Origin: Laburnicola sp. R22_1
Taxonomy: Eukaryota; Ascomycota; Dothideomycetes; Pleosporales; Didymosphaeriaceae
Length of the DNA stretch: 64,000 bases
Assembly: GCA_014281115.1 (NCBI GenBank)
Contig: JACONQ010000005.1
Coordinates: forward strand, 62,001 to 126,000
Direction of reading: 5' to 3'
Position numbers and translations under genes: made by a program. Within the stretch, counting starts at the first letter, position 1; each line of letters begins with the position of its first letter. Of this stretch, positions 42,687 through 53,589 are shown one piece after another. Below the pieces are notes generated by a model, which made no database searches, had not been told where the DNA came from, and saw only the letters and a list, made by a program, of their open reading frames with translations.

Positions 42687-45600
42687 ATGGAACCGATTCC
42701 GGGCCCGCAAGGGCTTCCTCTCTTGGGCAACTTGACAGACATTGATCCTGAGACGCCGGTACTGAGTTTTATTCGCCTGACTGACATTTATGGTTCGTTG
42801 ATTCAACGTCTAATTGTTAAGACTCTTTTCAACTTACGCGTATACTACAGGTCCGATCTGGAAGTTCCACATTGGCGGCGACCGCATCGTGGTATCATCG
42901 CAAGCGTTGATGAACGAGATCAGCAACGAAGACCGATTTTCAAAAGTTATAGCGGCGACTCTGGAACATGTTCGGAATGGCACGCATGGTTAGTTTTGTT
43001 TTCGAGGGCTGGTGGATGATTTGGAGACTGACGTGGCATAGATGGTCTGTTCACGGCTTATGGGCCTGAAGAGAAGAATTGGGGTGCGTTGTAGTACCCT
43101 GTGTAGACGATCTTGTTTTAACAGGTTTAAGGGATTGCACATAGGATCCTTCTACCGGCGCTAGGTCCGTTGGCGATTAGGAACATGTTCGATGAGATGC
43201 ATGTGAGTGGAGCGTGTCTTGCCTGCTAGGGCTGTTTGAGCTAACAGCGCCCAGGATATTGCGTCGCAACTAGTAATGAAATGGCAAGTATTCTCTATCC
43301 TGCTGCTAAGGGTGTACTGACAAAGTACATAGGGCTCGTCAAGGACCAGAGCATGTCATACACGTGACGGACGACTTCACACGATTGACGCTAGACACGA
43401 TAGCGCTTTGCACCATGGACTACCGTTTCAATTCCTACTATTCAGAAACCATGCACCCCTTCGTGCAAGCAATGGCCGACTTTCTGAAAGTCAGTGGAGA
43501 TCGCGCTCGTCGTGATCCCATCACGCAACTCTTCTACCGCACCGAGACGGCTCAGTATTGGGAAAACATCGAGCTTCTGCGAAAGACGAGTCAGGAGGTG
43601 ATTGATAGGAGGAAGCAACATCCTACGGATAAGAAGGATATTCTGAACGGCATGCTGAAAGGCGTTGACCCAAAGACGGGCGAGAAGATGACGGAAGAGA
43701 GCATCATCGATAACATGATTACGTTTTTGATCGCCGGTCATGAAACAACATCTGGGCTGCTGTCGTTTACCTGGTACCACCTGTTAAAGACTCCCAGCGC
43801 TTATGAGAGGGCGCAGAGAGAGGTGGACGAAGTCATTGGGAAGGGGCCCATCACCATAGAGCATCTGACCAAGCTGCCTTTCCTCAACGCTGTACTTCGA
43901 GAGTCGCTTCGGCTGACTCCCACCGCCCCTGCGATTGCTCTCCAAGCAAAAGAGGACACCGTACTCGGCGGTAAATACGAGTGCAAGAAGGGCGTTCCGA
44001 TCATCGTGGGTATACCGAAGCTCCATCGCGACCCTGTGGTGTGGGGAGAAGATGCCGAAGAGTTCAAACCGGAGAGGATGCTGTGAGTAGTTTCACGATA
44101 GGCGATATATGTATGACTTGACTGACCACAGATTTTTATTAGAGACGAGGAGTTTGAACGCCGCAACAAGGAGTTTCCCAACTGCTGGAAGCCGTTTGGC
44201 AATGGCATGAGAGCTTGTATTGGGCGTGCCTTCGCATGGCAGGAGTCCTTGCTGGTCATGGCCAAGCTACTTCAAAACTTCAACTTCTCCATGGAGGATC
44301 CGTCCTATCAGCTTCATATCAAGCAGACGCTTACCATCAAGCCGAAGGACTTCTATATGCGAGCTCGTCTGCGGGATCAGATGTCTGCTACCACACTGGA
44401 GCGGGCTCTAGCCTCGACAACCATCCAGGAGCATGCGGGAGAATCCAGAGTCAATGTGACCAAGAAGACAGGAGCTCAAGGCAAGCCGATGGCCGTCTAC
44501 TACGGGTCGAATACCGGAACATGCGAAGCCCTCGCGAATCGGCTTGCGGGTGACGCCGCAAACCATGGGTTCAGCGCGGTCGTCGATACGCTGGATGCCG
44601 TGAAGGAGAATCTGCCAAAGGATAGACCAGTCGCTATCATTACAGCTTCATACGAAGGCGAACCTGCAGACAACGCTGCTCACTTCGTCACCTGGCTTGG
44701 CAGCTTGAAAGGCTCTGAGCTTAGCGACGTGCAGTATTCGGTTTTTGGTTGTGGCCACCGCGACTGGGCTACCACGTTCCAAAAAGTCCCGATCATGATT
44801 GATACCGTGGTCGGAGAACGAGGTGGAACAAGGATCGCTGAGATGGGGTCCGCCGACGCGTCCAAGGGGGACATCTTCACCGAATTTGAAGCATGGGAGG
44901 ACAAAGTGTTTTGGCCAGCCGTGAAAGAACGCTACGGGGCGTCAGAAGGGACGCCCTTCGAAGCAAGTTTCGATGTCGAGACCTCCACTCCGCGCTCGTC
45001 GATGCTGCGTCAAGACGTTCGGGAGGCTAGAGTCGAGACGGTGGAAGTACTGTCCGCGCCGGGTGCACCGGAAAAGCGACATATCGAGATCAGTCTGCCC
45101 TCTGATATGAGTTACTCTGCAGGAGACTACCTTGCGATCCTGCCATTGAACCCAAAGGACAACATTGCGCGGGCAATGAGATACTTCGGGTTGGCCTGGG
45201 ACAGCATGCTGACCATCTCTTCGTCCGGCCCCACAACCTTACCAACCGACACTCCCATATCCGCAACCGATATCTTTGGAGCCTACGTGGAGCTCGCTCA
45301 GCCCGCGACAAAGCGCGACATCAACGCCCTAATAGAAGTCGCCTCGGACGAAGCCGCGAAGAAAGACCTCGTCCGCCTCTCCACAGACGGCTTCACCTCC
45401 GACATCACCGAAAAGCGCGTCTCCGTTCTCGACCTCCTCGAACGATTTCCCTCGGTGCACCTCCCGCTCGGACCCTTCCTCAAGATGCTGCCGCCCATGC
45501 GCGTCCGCCAGTACTCCATCTCGTCGTCTCCCCTCTGGAACCCCAACAATGTCACCCTCACGTACGCCGTAGTCGACCAGCCCGCGTTCAGCGGCCAGGG

Positions 45601-46275
45601 CCGCTTCGTAGGCGTCGCTTCTAGCTACCTCTCTAGCTTAGCCATGGGAGATAAACTCCATGTCGCGGTGCGGAGTTCGCATCAGGCGTTCCATCTTCCG
45701 AAGGATGGGAAGAATGTGCCTGTTATCATGATTGCTGCGGGGACTGGTAAGTCGTTTTTATTCTACTCCTACCCTGGCAGACAGACGGGTGAATGTGCTA
45801 ACAGCGTGTCTCTTCCCGTTTAGGCATCGCCCCCTTCCGCGGCTTCATCCAAGAACGCGCCGCCCAAATCGCCGCCGGCCGCACGCTCGCCCCCGCCCTT
45901 CTCTTCTACGGTTGCCGCGCGCCCACCACCGACCTACTTTACTCGTCTCTCCTCTCGCAGTGGGAGACCCTCGGCGCCGTGTCGGTGCGGCCTGCTTTTT
46001 CGCGCGCGCCGGAGCAGTCGGAGGGGTGTAAGTATGTGCAAGATCGGGTTTATCATGATCGGGGGGATGTGGCGGAGTTGTTTAATGGGGGTGCGAAGGT
46101 GTTTGTTTGTGGGGGGAGGGAGGTGGGGAGGGGGGTGGAGGAGGTGTGTTTGAGGATTGCGGGGGAGAGGTTGGAGGAGAGGGAGGGAGTGGGGGCGGAT
46201 GCTGGGGGTGAGAGGGTGAAGAGGTGGTGGGAGGGGTTGCGGAATGAGAGGTTTGCGACGGATGTTTTTGATTAG
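42687..46275 (+). CDS. Self-sufficient cytochrome P450 / NADPH-P450 reductase fusion (CYP505 family)
   Basis: Eight exons: 42687-42792, 42851-42988, 43042-43083, 43132-43202, 43255-43283, 43333-44082, 44143-45746, 45824-46275. They join to 3192 nt, 1063 residues (P450foxy is about 1066). P450 part: PIPGPQGLPLLGN, IWKFHIGGDR, the I-helix AGHETTSG, ESLR (ExxR) and the heme loop FGNGMRACIGR. Reductase part: FMN motif YYGSNTGTCEALA, FAD motif RQYSISSSP, NADPH motif AAGTGIAPFRGF (split by intron 7), FVCGG, and the C-terminal ATDVFD. The family hydroxylates fatty acids at subterminal positions. Intron 5 is GC-AG (ATG|GCAAGT), and intron 3 appears to end in AAG, since using the nearby CAG would bring a stop. 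No internal stops remain. It starts about 490 bases from the transposon block. Confidence 0.95.
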
Positions 46276-46907
46276 GGTGGGACTCGGTTTCTTTTGAGAT
46301 TGAGTTCCAGCATTTTGTAACGAGCAAAATTGATGGCTGTACGACCGACCAGACGGCAACCCTGAAAAAGTCCCCTAGGGGATGACCGACTGGCTGGCCC
46401 TTTGCCAAAGTTAAAAGAAATTAAAGAGCCAAACTAATCCATCGACGCGATCATCATGGTTGACTTACCGAAGGCGGTGAAGCGCGTGATCGTTGTCGAA
46501 TATGTAGGTCAATTCCCCGTTGCCCCGTGATCCGTCGTGCCACAGGCTATCAAATTTATGAGGTATACACAATTAGCCCACCTATTCCGTAAAGTTAGAG
46601 CGCCTATCGATCAGCCCACTCAATGGGAAGGTCACCGAATTCCTGCCTTGGATATACTTCGCGCATCGAGAACCAGAGTCAACGATAACGGATGCGACGA
46701 ATGCGATTGGTCACAGCGGAGCTCCGCTATTGTCATGGTGGCCTACAAAGAACTCTAGTCTCTCATAAGAAAAAGCAGGAAGAATCCAATGTTGGTGTGA
46801 AAGACGGATAGTGGTTTCATTCGGATCTGAGAACTACACTACTACTTCCTCCTCCTCGAGGTGTCCAATGGCGAGCCTTCCACGCATCATTTGGCCTGTC
46901 CACTAGT
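46276..46907. other. Convergent intergenic region
   Basis: Between the 3' ends of the CYP505 gene and the cysteine-rich protein gene. A spliceable frame (46462-46509 joined to 46552-46758, ending KEL) is possible, but it lacks any recognisable domain, so I do not call it. Confidence 0.45.
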
Positions 46908-47346
46908 CTAGTCGCGAATCACCTCGCCCTCCCGGCAGAACGTCGTCCTGGATTTGTCGGCGCAGCAATCCGTATACAGCTGGATATCCTTGGGATTGCA
47001 CTCATATCCATCTACACATATCGTTAGTAACGAGCGAAGCCAAGGTCCCACGGCGACGGTGAAAAGAATAGAAAAGCAAGCAAAGCGGGGGGAAATATTT
47101 CAAGAACTTCTTTTTTTGTGGGGAGGCGGGGGCTGGGGAATGGGCTACGTACTCCACTTGGGGAAATCGATGCAGCAGGCGATCGAGTCTTGGTTGCTGC
47201 CGTTGCAGCTGCAGAGTTCGGCCTGGGAGGCGCCAAGAAGAGGACTGATGAGGTGGTGTTAGACATTTGCCATTGCTCGTGTGGGGGATTGCCAAAACCG
47301 GCAGGCAGACGTACAGGATAGCGAAGAGGAGCTGGGTGAGCTTCAT
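46908..47346 (-). CDS. Small cysteine-rich secreted protein (candidate effector)
   Basis: Three exons, 47315-47346, 47153-47244 and 46908-47011, with introns of 70 nt (GTACGT...CAG) and 141 nt (GTACGT...TAG). The joined frame is exactly 76 codons, 75 residues. Residues 1-19 form a signal peptide (MKLTQLLFAILPLLGASQA). The mature 56 residues hold eight cysteines in the order C-x-C, CC, C, CC, C (CSC; ACC; YEC; DCC; FC), enough for four disulfides. The C-terminus is FCREGEVIRD. Size, signal peptide and even cysteine number fit small secreted effectors or hydrophobin-like and defensin-like proteins, but spacing does not match the classical hydrophobin pattern. No family is recognised. It would be missed by single-frame scans because no exon exceeds 35 codons. 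Confidence 0.75.
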
Positions 47347-49158
47347 TTTGGCGGCTGTGTTTGTTTGGGTTGTAATGATCGTTGGAGACCGAGCGACAAG
47401 GTATGTAACTGCAACGAGAGTCTGATTCCACGAAAAATATCTTCGAATCGGTACACGAGAAAATAAAAGAAAGTGCAATGCTCTCTCCCTCCCTCCTGTT
47501 TTTATACGCTAACTCCTCCTCACCCCATCGGACCTGCCGCAACTTCTCTCCTGCCTCAATTGCAGTACCCCGTTCCCCACATTACCAATCTGCCGCGGCA
47601 ATGCGCTCCCCCGGACCATTTCCCCATGCAGCACCGCTGCCCGCCCCCAAACAACAACCCAATCTATTTAACGCCGCACCTGCATTTCCCCATCTAGCAC
47701 TGCTGCTCGCCCTAGAACAATAACCAAATCTGTTTAACCCCGTAGCTACCTAGGTACAAGGGGCAGCATGAGTGAGCGGATGCATAGTGGAGCTAGACAA
47801 CTCGGAGGTTCGTGCACGCGGGCTCCACTATGCAGCCATTTATAAGGCGCCCTTGTACATATGTAGTCTAGTTAACAGACTTGTAATTTTATCTAGATTA
47901 GACGTCCTGGCATTCGGTCGCTCTCTAAGGCTGAGCTCTAGTAAGGTATCCTTTCATTCATTTATTCATATCCATTTATAGTCGACCTAACCTTTTATAG
48001 ATTATAAGACTTAACAGCAAGCACAACTAAGGTTTAAGAGCTAAAGTACGTAAAAAAAAAGGGCGCAAATGGGATTAGCCACAGTGGGGACCTAAAGCAT
48101 AACGTATCCTTAATCTGTGCAAACCTTGTGTAGACCCGAGTAAGGAAGTAGTGGCGATTATGATCGGCTGCAGGCTCATCCTGGGCTAGTTTAAGGGACC
48201 GCACCTTAACGCCGCCTGTTGACCGAAACGTTGAGGATACGTAGCTAAGTACCCGTATATTGTCGGGATTAGGATCAGGGTGACACGTCACGGAGCTGGA
48301 TGCTATGTGCGTAAATATGTGCCCAAAGCACAAGTTTCAAAAGGTGCTCTGAGAGTGGTCTTATTTTGCGCGGGACCCCGGGGTCTCGGATGCCGCCCGA
48401 TTGGGCGAGGAGCTAATTAACTATTTGGGGTAGCTTTGGGGATATTGTTTAAACGTAGACCTGCACTGCAGCTCTATCGTTGTTAATTGCCTAACACTAA
48501 TATCTACCTAAGGTATTACTGCTTACTCACTACTAACCTTCTCTAGCTAGAGCAGGTTCAGTCCCTACTGCGAGCTATCTTAGGTAACAACTTTTTTACA
48601 GTCCTTTTTTAACTTTTGGAATCCAGCATACAAAACGCCAACACCAAGACCTACATATGTAACGACCCAGAGATCATTTGACTAGGCACCAATACTATCC
48701 ACTCGCCCTTACAACCTTGGCACCCGCCTCCTGCGCAGCACTACACCTCAACGTCACAATATTTAAGAAGTCTTTTCGCATTTGAACTGACTAGGTAGCG
48801 CGTCACCTCACAAGCCACCATGGCCCTCCATGGTTACTCGTGAACGACTAACTCAATCGTAGGAACCCTCCGCCCCACAGACCGTAGCCTGAACACCTTG
48901 ACGCCACCAACAGCCACAAACAGAACGATAGAAACACCACACCACACGCCCGCCTTCTCACGCCGTCCTCCACAACAATTTTTGCCTTGATCCGTGTGCC
49001 CACGAACCCCATTATGCTCAATTACGCCAAACTTCGCACGTTTGAGGAAGGGATGTTTCGCATCTATCTACTACTCTAGGATGTCCTTATTAGCGGTTCC
49101 TGTTTCCTCGGCCGCCTGATGCTAATTCTCATCCACCGTTATAGACTCAACAGCGCTA
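47347..49158. other. Intergenic, no supported gene; short inverted repeat
   Basis: 1.8 kb with only short, mutually antisense frames. A 13-bp perfect inverted repeat (TGCATAGTGGAGC at 47781-47793 and its complement at 47822-47834) surrounds a 28-base loop. AT content rises from about 47870. GC-rich spots at about 48365-48410 interrupt it. Confidence 0.5.
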
Positions 49159-49410
49159 TCATAGCATGGGCTCGCAAAGAATGCGGCTCAGCGCATACAC
49201 ATGCCAACCTTTTGGGTTGGTCATGTCAGCATCCCATATACCAGTCTTAATGTACCGCTGACGCAGGAAGCTGAAGCCCTCGTCGGTCACAACGGGTAGC
49301 TTGAAGGACTCCGGCTTCTTGACAGGATTTTCAGTGTCAGTTTCAGCTTCTTCGGTTTGTACGGAAAACAGCTTGTGAATCGCGGCTGCCACCGTGTTTA
49401 GTAATGGCAT
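49159..49410 (-). CDS. Hypothetical small protein
   Basis: An 83-residue frame starting MPLLNTVAAAIHKLFSVQTE, with a middle rich in Glu and Thr and a conserved-looking segment (SFKLPVVTDEGFSFLRQRYI). No family recognised. It lies 118 bases from the truncated flavin oxidoreductase on the same strand and may be a real small gene or a remnant. Confidence is low because no splice or homology support is visible. Confidence 0.35.
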   Translation of the reverse strand: MPLLNTVAAAIHKLFSVQTEEAETDTENPVKKPESFKLPVVTDEGFSFLRQRYIKTGIWDADMTNPKGWHVYALSRILCEPML

Positions 49411-49527
49411 TTACTAATAGCTCGGACTACTGGTTGAGAATGCAATAACTCAATCAACCTCCCCTCATATATATCTACTGTATGCACTTACAAGACCCAA
49501 AAAAACCGCTTCCATCCATTACTTGAA

Positions 49528-50004
49528 TCAATCCCACCCATGGTCCCGAGACACAGCCAAAAACTGATTCGGCCACCTAACTTCCACCCCCAACTTGTGC
49601 GCCACCTTCAACACCCACTCAGGCTCGCGCAGAAACTGCCTCGCAACAAACACCACGTCAGCCATGGGCGGGGCTCCATCCTTCTTCTCCGTCATTTGCA
49701 CCGCAACCTGAACCTGCTTTTCAATCCCCGAGTCCTCGACTTCTTGACGCACAGCCCCGCCTGCTTCCGCAATATCACGCGCCTGGTCCGCAGCTGTGAT
49801 CCGGCCCATCGCGCCGACGAGAAGCTTCTGCTCAGCTACTTTGACCGCGCCGCGTATGCGCTCCGAGATGCGAACCTGGTAATCATTCGTCGTTGGGATG
49901 TACGCAGCGTTGTTCCCACCACTACTCACATCCAACAAATCAACACCCAACCCGGGCAGAAGACCCCCCAGACGAACCGAACTCTCCACCAGAGTTGGCA
50001 ACAA
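49528..50004 (-). pseudogene. Old yellow enzyme (NADH:flavin oxidoreductase) C-terminal fragment
   Basis: 158 codons of the C-terminal part of an OYE-type TIM barrel: GVDLLDVSSGGN (FMN-binding strand), an AVKVAEQKLLVGAMGRITAA segment (phosphate-binding loop region), then ADVVFVARQFLREPEWVLKV, which is the fungal OYE/YqjM-like signature, and a C-terminus HKLGVEVRWPNQFL. The N-terminal two thirds are missing. The frame continues only a few codons upstream before AT-rich repeat DNA starts at about 50000, so the gene was cut by transposon insertion or by deletion at that edge. The ATG at its start is probably accidental. The remaining frame is open and little mutated, so the truncation seems recent. 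Confidence 0.8.
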
Positions 50005-50807
50005 TCAAGTCGACTTAATAACTTGACTTGATTGACTTAATTGTATCAAGTCAATTAAGTTAATTAGGGAGGCGAAATTTAGCAAGTCAATTAAGCAAAT
50101 CCTGCCAACTTAATTAACTTAATTAATAGACTTAAATCCCTAGGATCTTAGGGGTTTATTATAAAATACTAGATCCTTAGAGTATAAGGCAACTTAAAGT
50201 TAACAGACCTTACCTAAGATAGTTGCCTATCTAGGCTTAGCGCCGTATTTCTAAGCTTCCTTATCTCCTACTACATCAGGAAAAATTTTGAGCGCGCGTG
50301 CGCACCTGTGGCACCTGGGCGGCTCTGCGCACGCCTGCGCACCAAAAGCGCTCCAAGCGCACCCGCGATACTACTTTTTTTTAGCGTGCGCATGCGCAAG
50401 GTTGCGCAAGGATGCGGACCTATGCCGCCAGTGCACCTAGGGCACCTAGGGCACCTATGGCACCTATGCTATTAAAATAATGCTGATTAGTCAGCAAATA
50501 AAGCTCTTTAATTGGCTAGAATTTAAAAAAAAGCTTAGTAAGCTACTTAGTAAGCTGCTTAGTAAGCTTTTAAAAAAAAGATTTCTTAAAGTATAAAGTT
50601 AAAGTCTCTTACTAGATAGTAATTACTAGTTAATATAATAGTACTAATTACTAGCGTATTATATAAAACTTCTATCTAATTCTAAATTCTAGGTTTTGTA
50701 GGTTTAAAAATAGAAAAATATAGTTTTATAATTATTTAAAAGAATTAGATTAGGCGAAAACTAGTGGCTTAGCAAAGAACACTATTTTAAAAAATATAAA
50801 CTTTAAT
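50005..50807. other. Edge of AT-rich block with a GC-rich island and a 9-bp tandem repeat
   Basis: 50005-50110 is a run of near-repeated TCAAGTCAATTAAGTTAATTA-like motifs. At 50290-50470 the composition turns GC-rich with many GCGC and TGCGCA words, and at 50433-50468 there are four tandem copies of GCACCTA(G/T)G. After 50480 AT-rich sequence resumes with aagcttagtaag repeats. No gene is supported. Confidence 0.55.
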
Positions 50808-51190
50808 AACTTTTTAACTACTTTATTTTTATTAAAACGTTGTTAAAATTTTATACACTATATTATTAGTACTATATATTCATATAATATTATTACGTAA
50901 TATATATAATAACTAGCAAAATAAAGAGTTTTTATTAATTACTAACTAATTACATAATAAAAAAGGTATTTTTAAATTAAATAATTAAAGATTAGTATTT
51001 TCTCTATAAATCTATTAAGAAATTAAAGTTATAGCTTTACTAGTAAAAAAGTTATAAAGCTTTAAAAAAATTAATTATTGAAACTATTTGTGCCTATCTG
51101 CGCATCTCTAAGCATTTTTGTGCTAGCAAATTGCCTGTGTAAAAATGCGCACGGTTAAGCAGCCTCTTTGGAAAAAACTTTCCTAATGTA
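50808..51190. repeat. AT-rich repeat block, second copy of 41632-42060
   Basis: Same order of short blocks and same orientation as the copy in the 34-42 kb nest; see that entry. It may be the 5' non-coding end of the hAT element that follows. Confidence 0.6.
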
Positions 51191-53570
51191 CCTATCTAAC
51201 TTACCTACTTACCTACTACCTCTCTCGCTCTACTAACATCCTCCTCTATTAATATAGCGTCGCCTAATCGCCTAGAAGGCATAAATAGTAACCTTTCTTA
51301 AGTTTTTAGCTAGTGGCTTAAAAGCACAGCGTTACAAACTTCTCCTAAAGATAGTGCCACTAATATAGCTATTAACGCGCTATTAGAGCTTAATGCTAAA
51401 AGCTCTATAGGCACCCTATCTGCCACTAATATAAAGGACAACAATAATAATTATAAGGACATTAAATAAATACGCCTACTAAATTATTATAAGCTAGCTT
51501 ATAGTGTAAAAGCGTAGTTAAAAGAGCTAGATTTAGCGATATAAATATCGCCTCTAGCACTATAAGCAATAACGCCTATACTAGCTTTGCTACTATTGCC
51601 ACTATTATAAGTACTCTAATAGATTTTATTACGCTAATTAATTAACTATATTAATTAGGCGCTATCTTAGTAAGCGTAAAGCTAGCTATAGTATTAAGAA
51701 GAATAGTCTAAAAGCTACCTTTTATATTATAACTCCCTTCTAGTAATCCTTTCTACTTGCCTATATATATTACAAAGGCCTTAGTATACTATAGGGCATT
51801 GCTAACCTTATTATAAAGAGCTTTTTATATATAAGTTTTTTATAATTAGTGCTTAATTTGGTAGTAGCTAATAATTAGGCGCTCTCTATAATTAAGGGCG
51901 TCGCTTTTTAAGCTATATTATAGCAGGCTAACCTACTAGCTAAAGCAAAGCTATAGAGATTCTATAACACCCTATAAGCTTATATAATTGTAGAGTATAA
52001 GTTATATATACCTACTATTATTAATTACCTATATAACGCGCAATTAGCTATACACATCTTCTTTAACAATTAGATATTAATAGGTAGTAAGTAGGCATTA
52101 ATAGGTATCTACATCTACTATCTTAATTATAATAGTATGCCTTATAATTATATAGTAGGCCTGCTCTTATTAATAGGCTAGTATATAGGCGTTAATATTA
52201 CTGCTATTATTAATACTACACTTAAGAGCTTTAAGATCTCTACCTATAACTTAAGTTACTTTATTCTTAATAACGCCACTAATAATAACTTTATAATTAA
52301 CGCTCTAGCTATTAAATATAACTTTAACGCCTGCTATTAATAGCTACGCTGCGCCTACTATATAATTAACCTCGCCACCTAGTGAATTATATTTAGCAAA
52401 GATTATAAGGCGTTTAAGAACGCAAAGGAGCATCTTAATAAGGAGGAGGCGTTTCTTAATAAGTAGCGTAAGGTTAGCCCTCTAGGCGTCTTAATTAATA
52501 TTATCGCCTCTATTTGTACTCTATAGGCTTAACAGCTTTTTAAATAGTGCTAGATAATTAGTAACACTTAATTAGAGATAAATTATAAAGTTAAAACGCT
52601 AAAAATTATTAAGCTAGTAAAGATAAAGTAAAACTCCTATTATAACTATTTTGCGTGCGCGCTTAAGCTCTGCATGCCTCATAATAACTATATTAATTAT
52701 AAGCTTATTAAATATTATTGCTAGGGTACCTATTAACGCTTCTAACTACCTAATCTTAAGAAGCGTTAGTTTATTAAAGAAGATAGTCTCTTTACTAAGA
52801 ATTAGGTAATAATTTCAAAGTACTAAAAAATCCTATAGTCTTTTAAAGAGGCTACCACCTATATAAAGGGCAGGGGCGTAGCTAGTATATTAGAAGCTAT
52901 CTAGAAGATGCTTCCTACGCTTAATTAGCTTGCTACCACTCTTAAAATACTATTTTAATATAATAATATTAACTTTACTAATATTAATGCCCTAAAGAAT
53001 TATATATAAGCTACCTATAATATAGCTTATATAAAAATTCTTAAGTATATATATAAGCTAAAGAATACCCTAGTATACTATGCTGCCTACTATTTCTACC
53101 TACGCATAAAAAGTTTTATAGATAAAGTATAGGCTATGCCTTTTAATTATAGTAAAGAGGCTTATATAGAACCTTATATATATAAAGGCTAGCTAGATAA
53201 TTACTATATTAGCTTTTAACGCTTATAGGCAGAGTTTAAAGAGACTGCCTCTCTTATTAGTACTCTAGAGCCTCTAGCAAAAAAGGCACATACTAGGCTA
53301 GCTAGTAATTAGTCTAATTTTATAAAAGCTACCCTATAAGGTAATAACACCTATCTAGTCTATTGTCGCAATAAGTTTAAGCGCTAGATAATTAAGTTAC
53401 TTATACTAAAGGAGTCCCTATTTGTACGCAACCTAATTCTATACTAGTTAGGAAAGGCTAATAAGTACCTTATTTTATCGCGCTTTGCCCTTATAATCCT
53501 TAGCATCTCTATAGCGGCCACTAACTATAAGAGGACCTTTTTAGAGCTGTAAGGCCTCCTTATCGCTTAG
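51191..53570 (+). pseudogene. hAT-family transposase relic, RIP-degraded
   Basis: Across frames with dense TAG/TAA stops, a hAT transposase is readable on the plus strand. There is an AINALA..KYNF...C segment and a CAYYIINLATQ block near 52350-52375, the fungal equivalent of 'C.aH.lNL'. FSKDYKAFKNAKEHLNKEEA and WRKVSPLG-like text lie near 52390-52500. A C-terminal block near 53500-53570 (ISIAATNYKRTFLEL, then PYRLGD) corresponds to the hATC dimerisation region. Element ends, TIRs and 8-bp target duplications are not identified; the 3' end is followed closely by the gypsy element. Confidence 0.6.
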
Positions 53571-53589
53571 GTGACTAAATGGGGACTTA

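Noticed and set aside
46462..46758. Possible two-exon small gene ending KEL
   Set aside because: Splicing is possible but the product has no recognisable feature and the acceptor choice is arbitrary.
48034..48333. 99-codon minus-strand frame
   Set aside because: No motif or conserved start, in a stretch of rising AT content.
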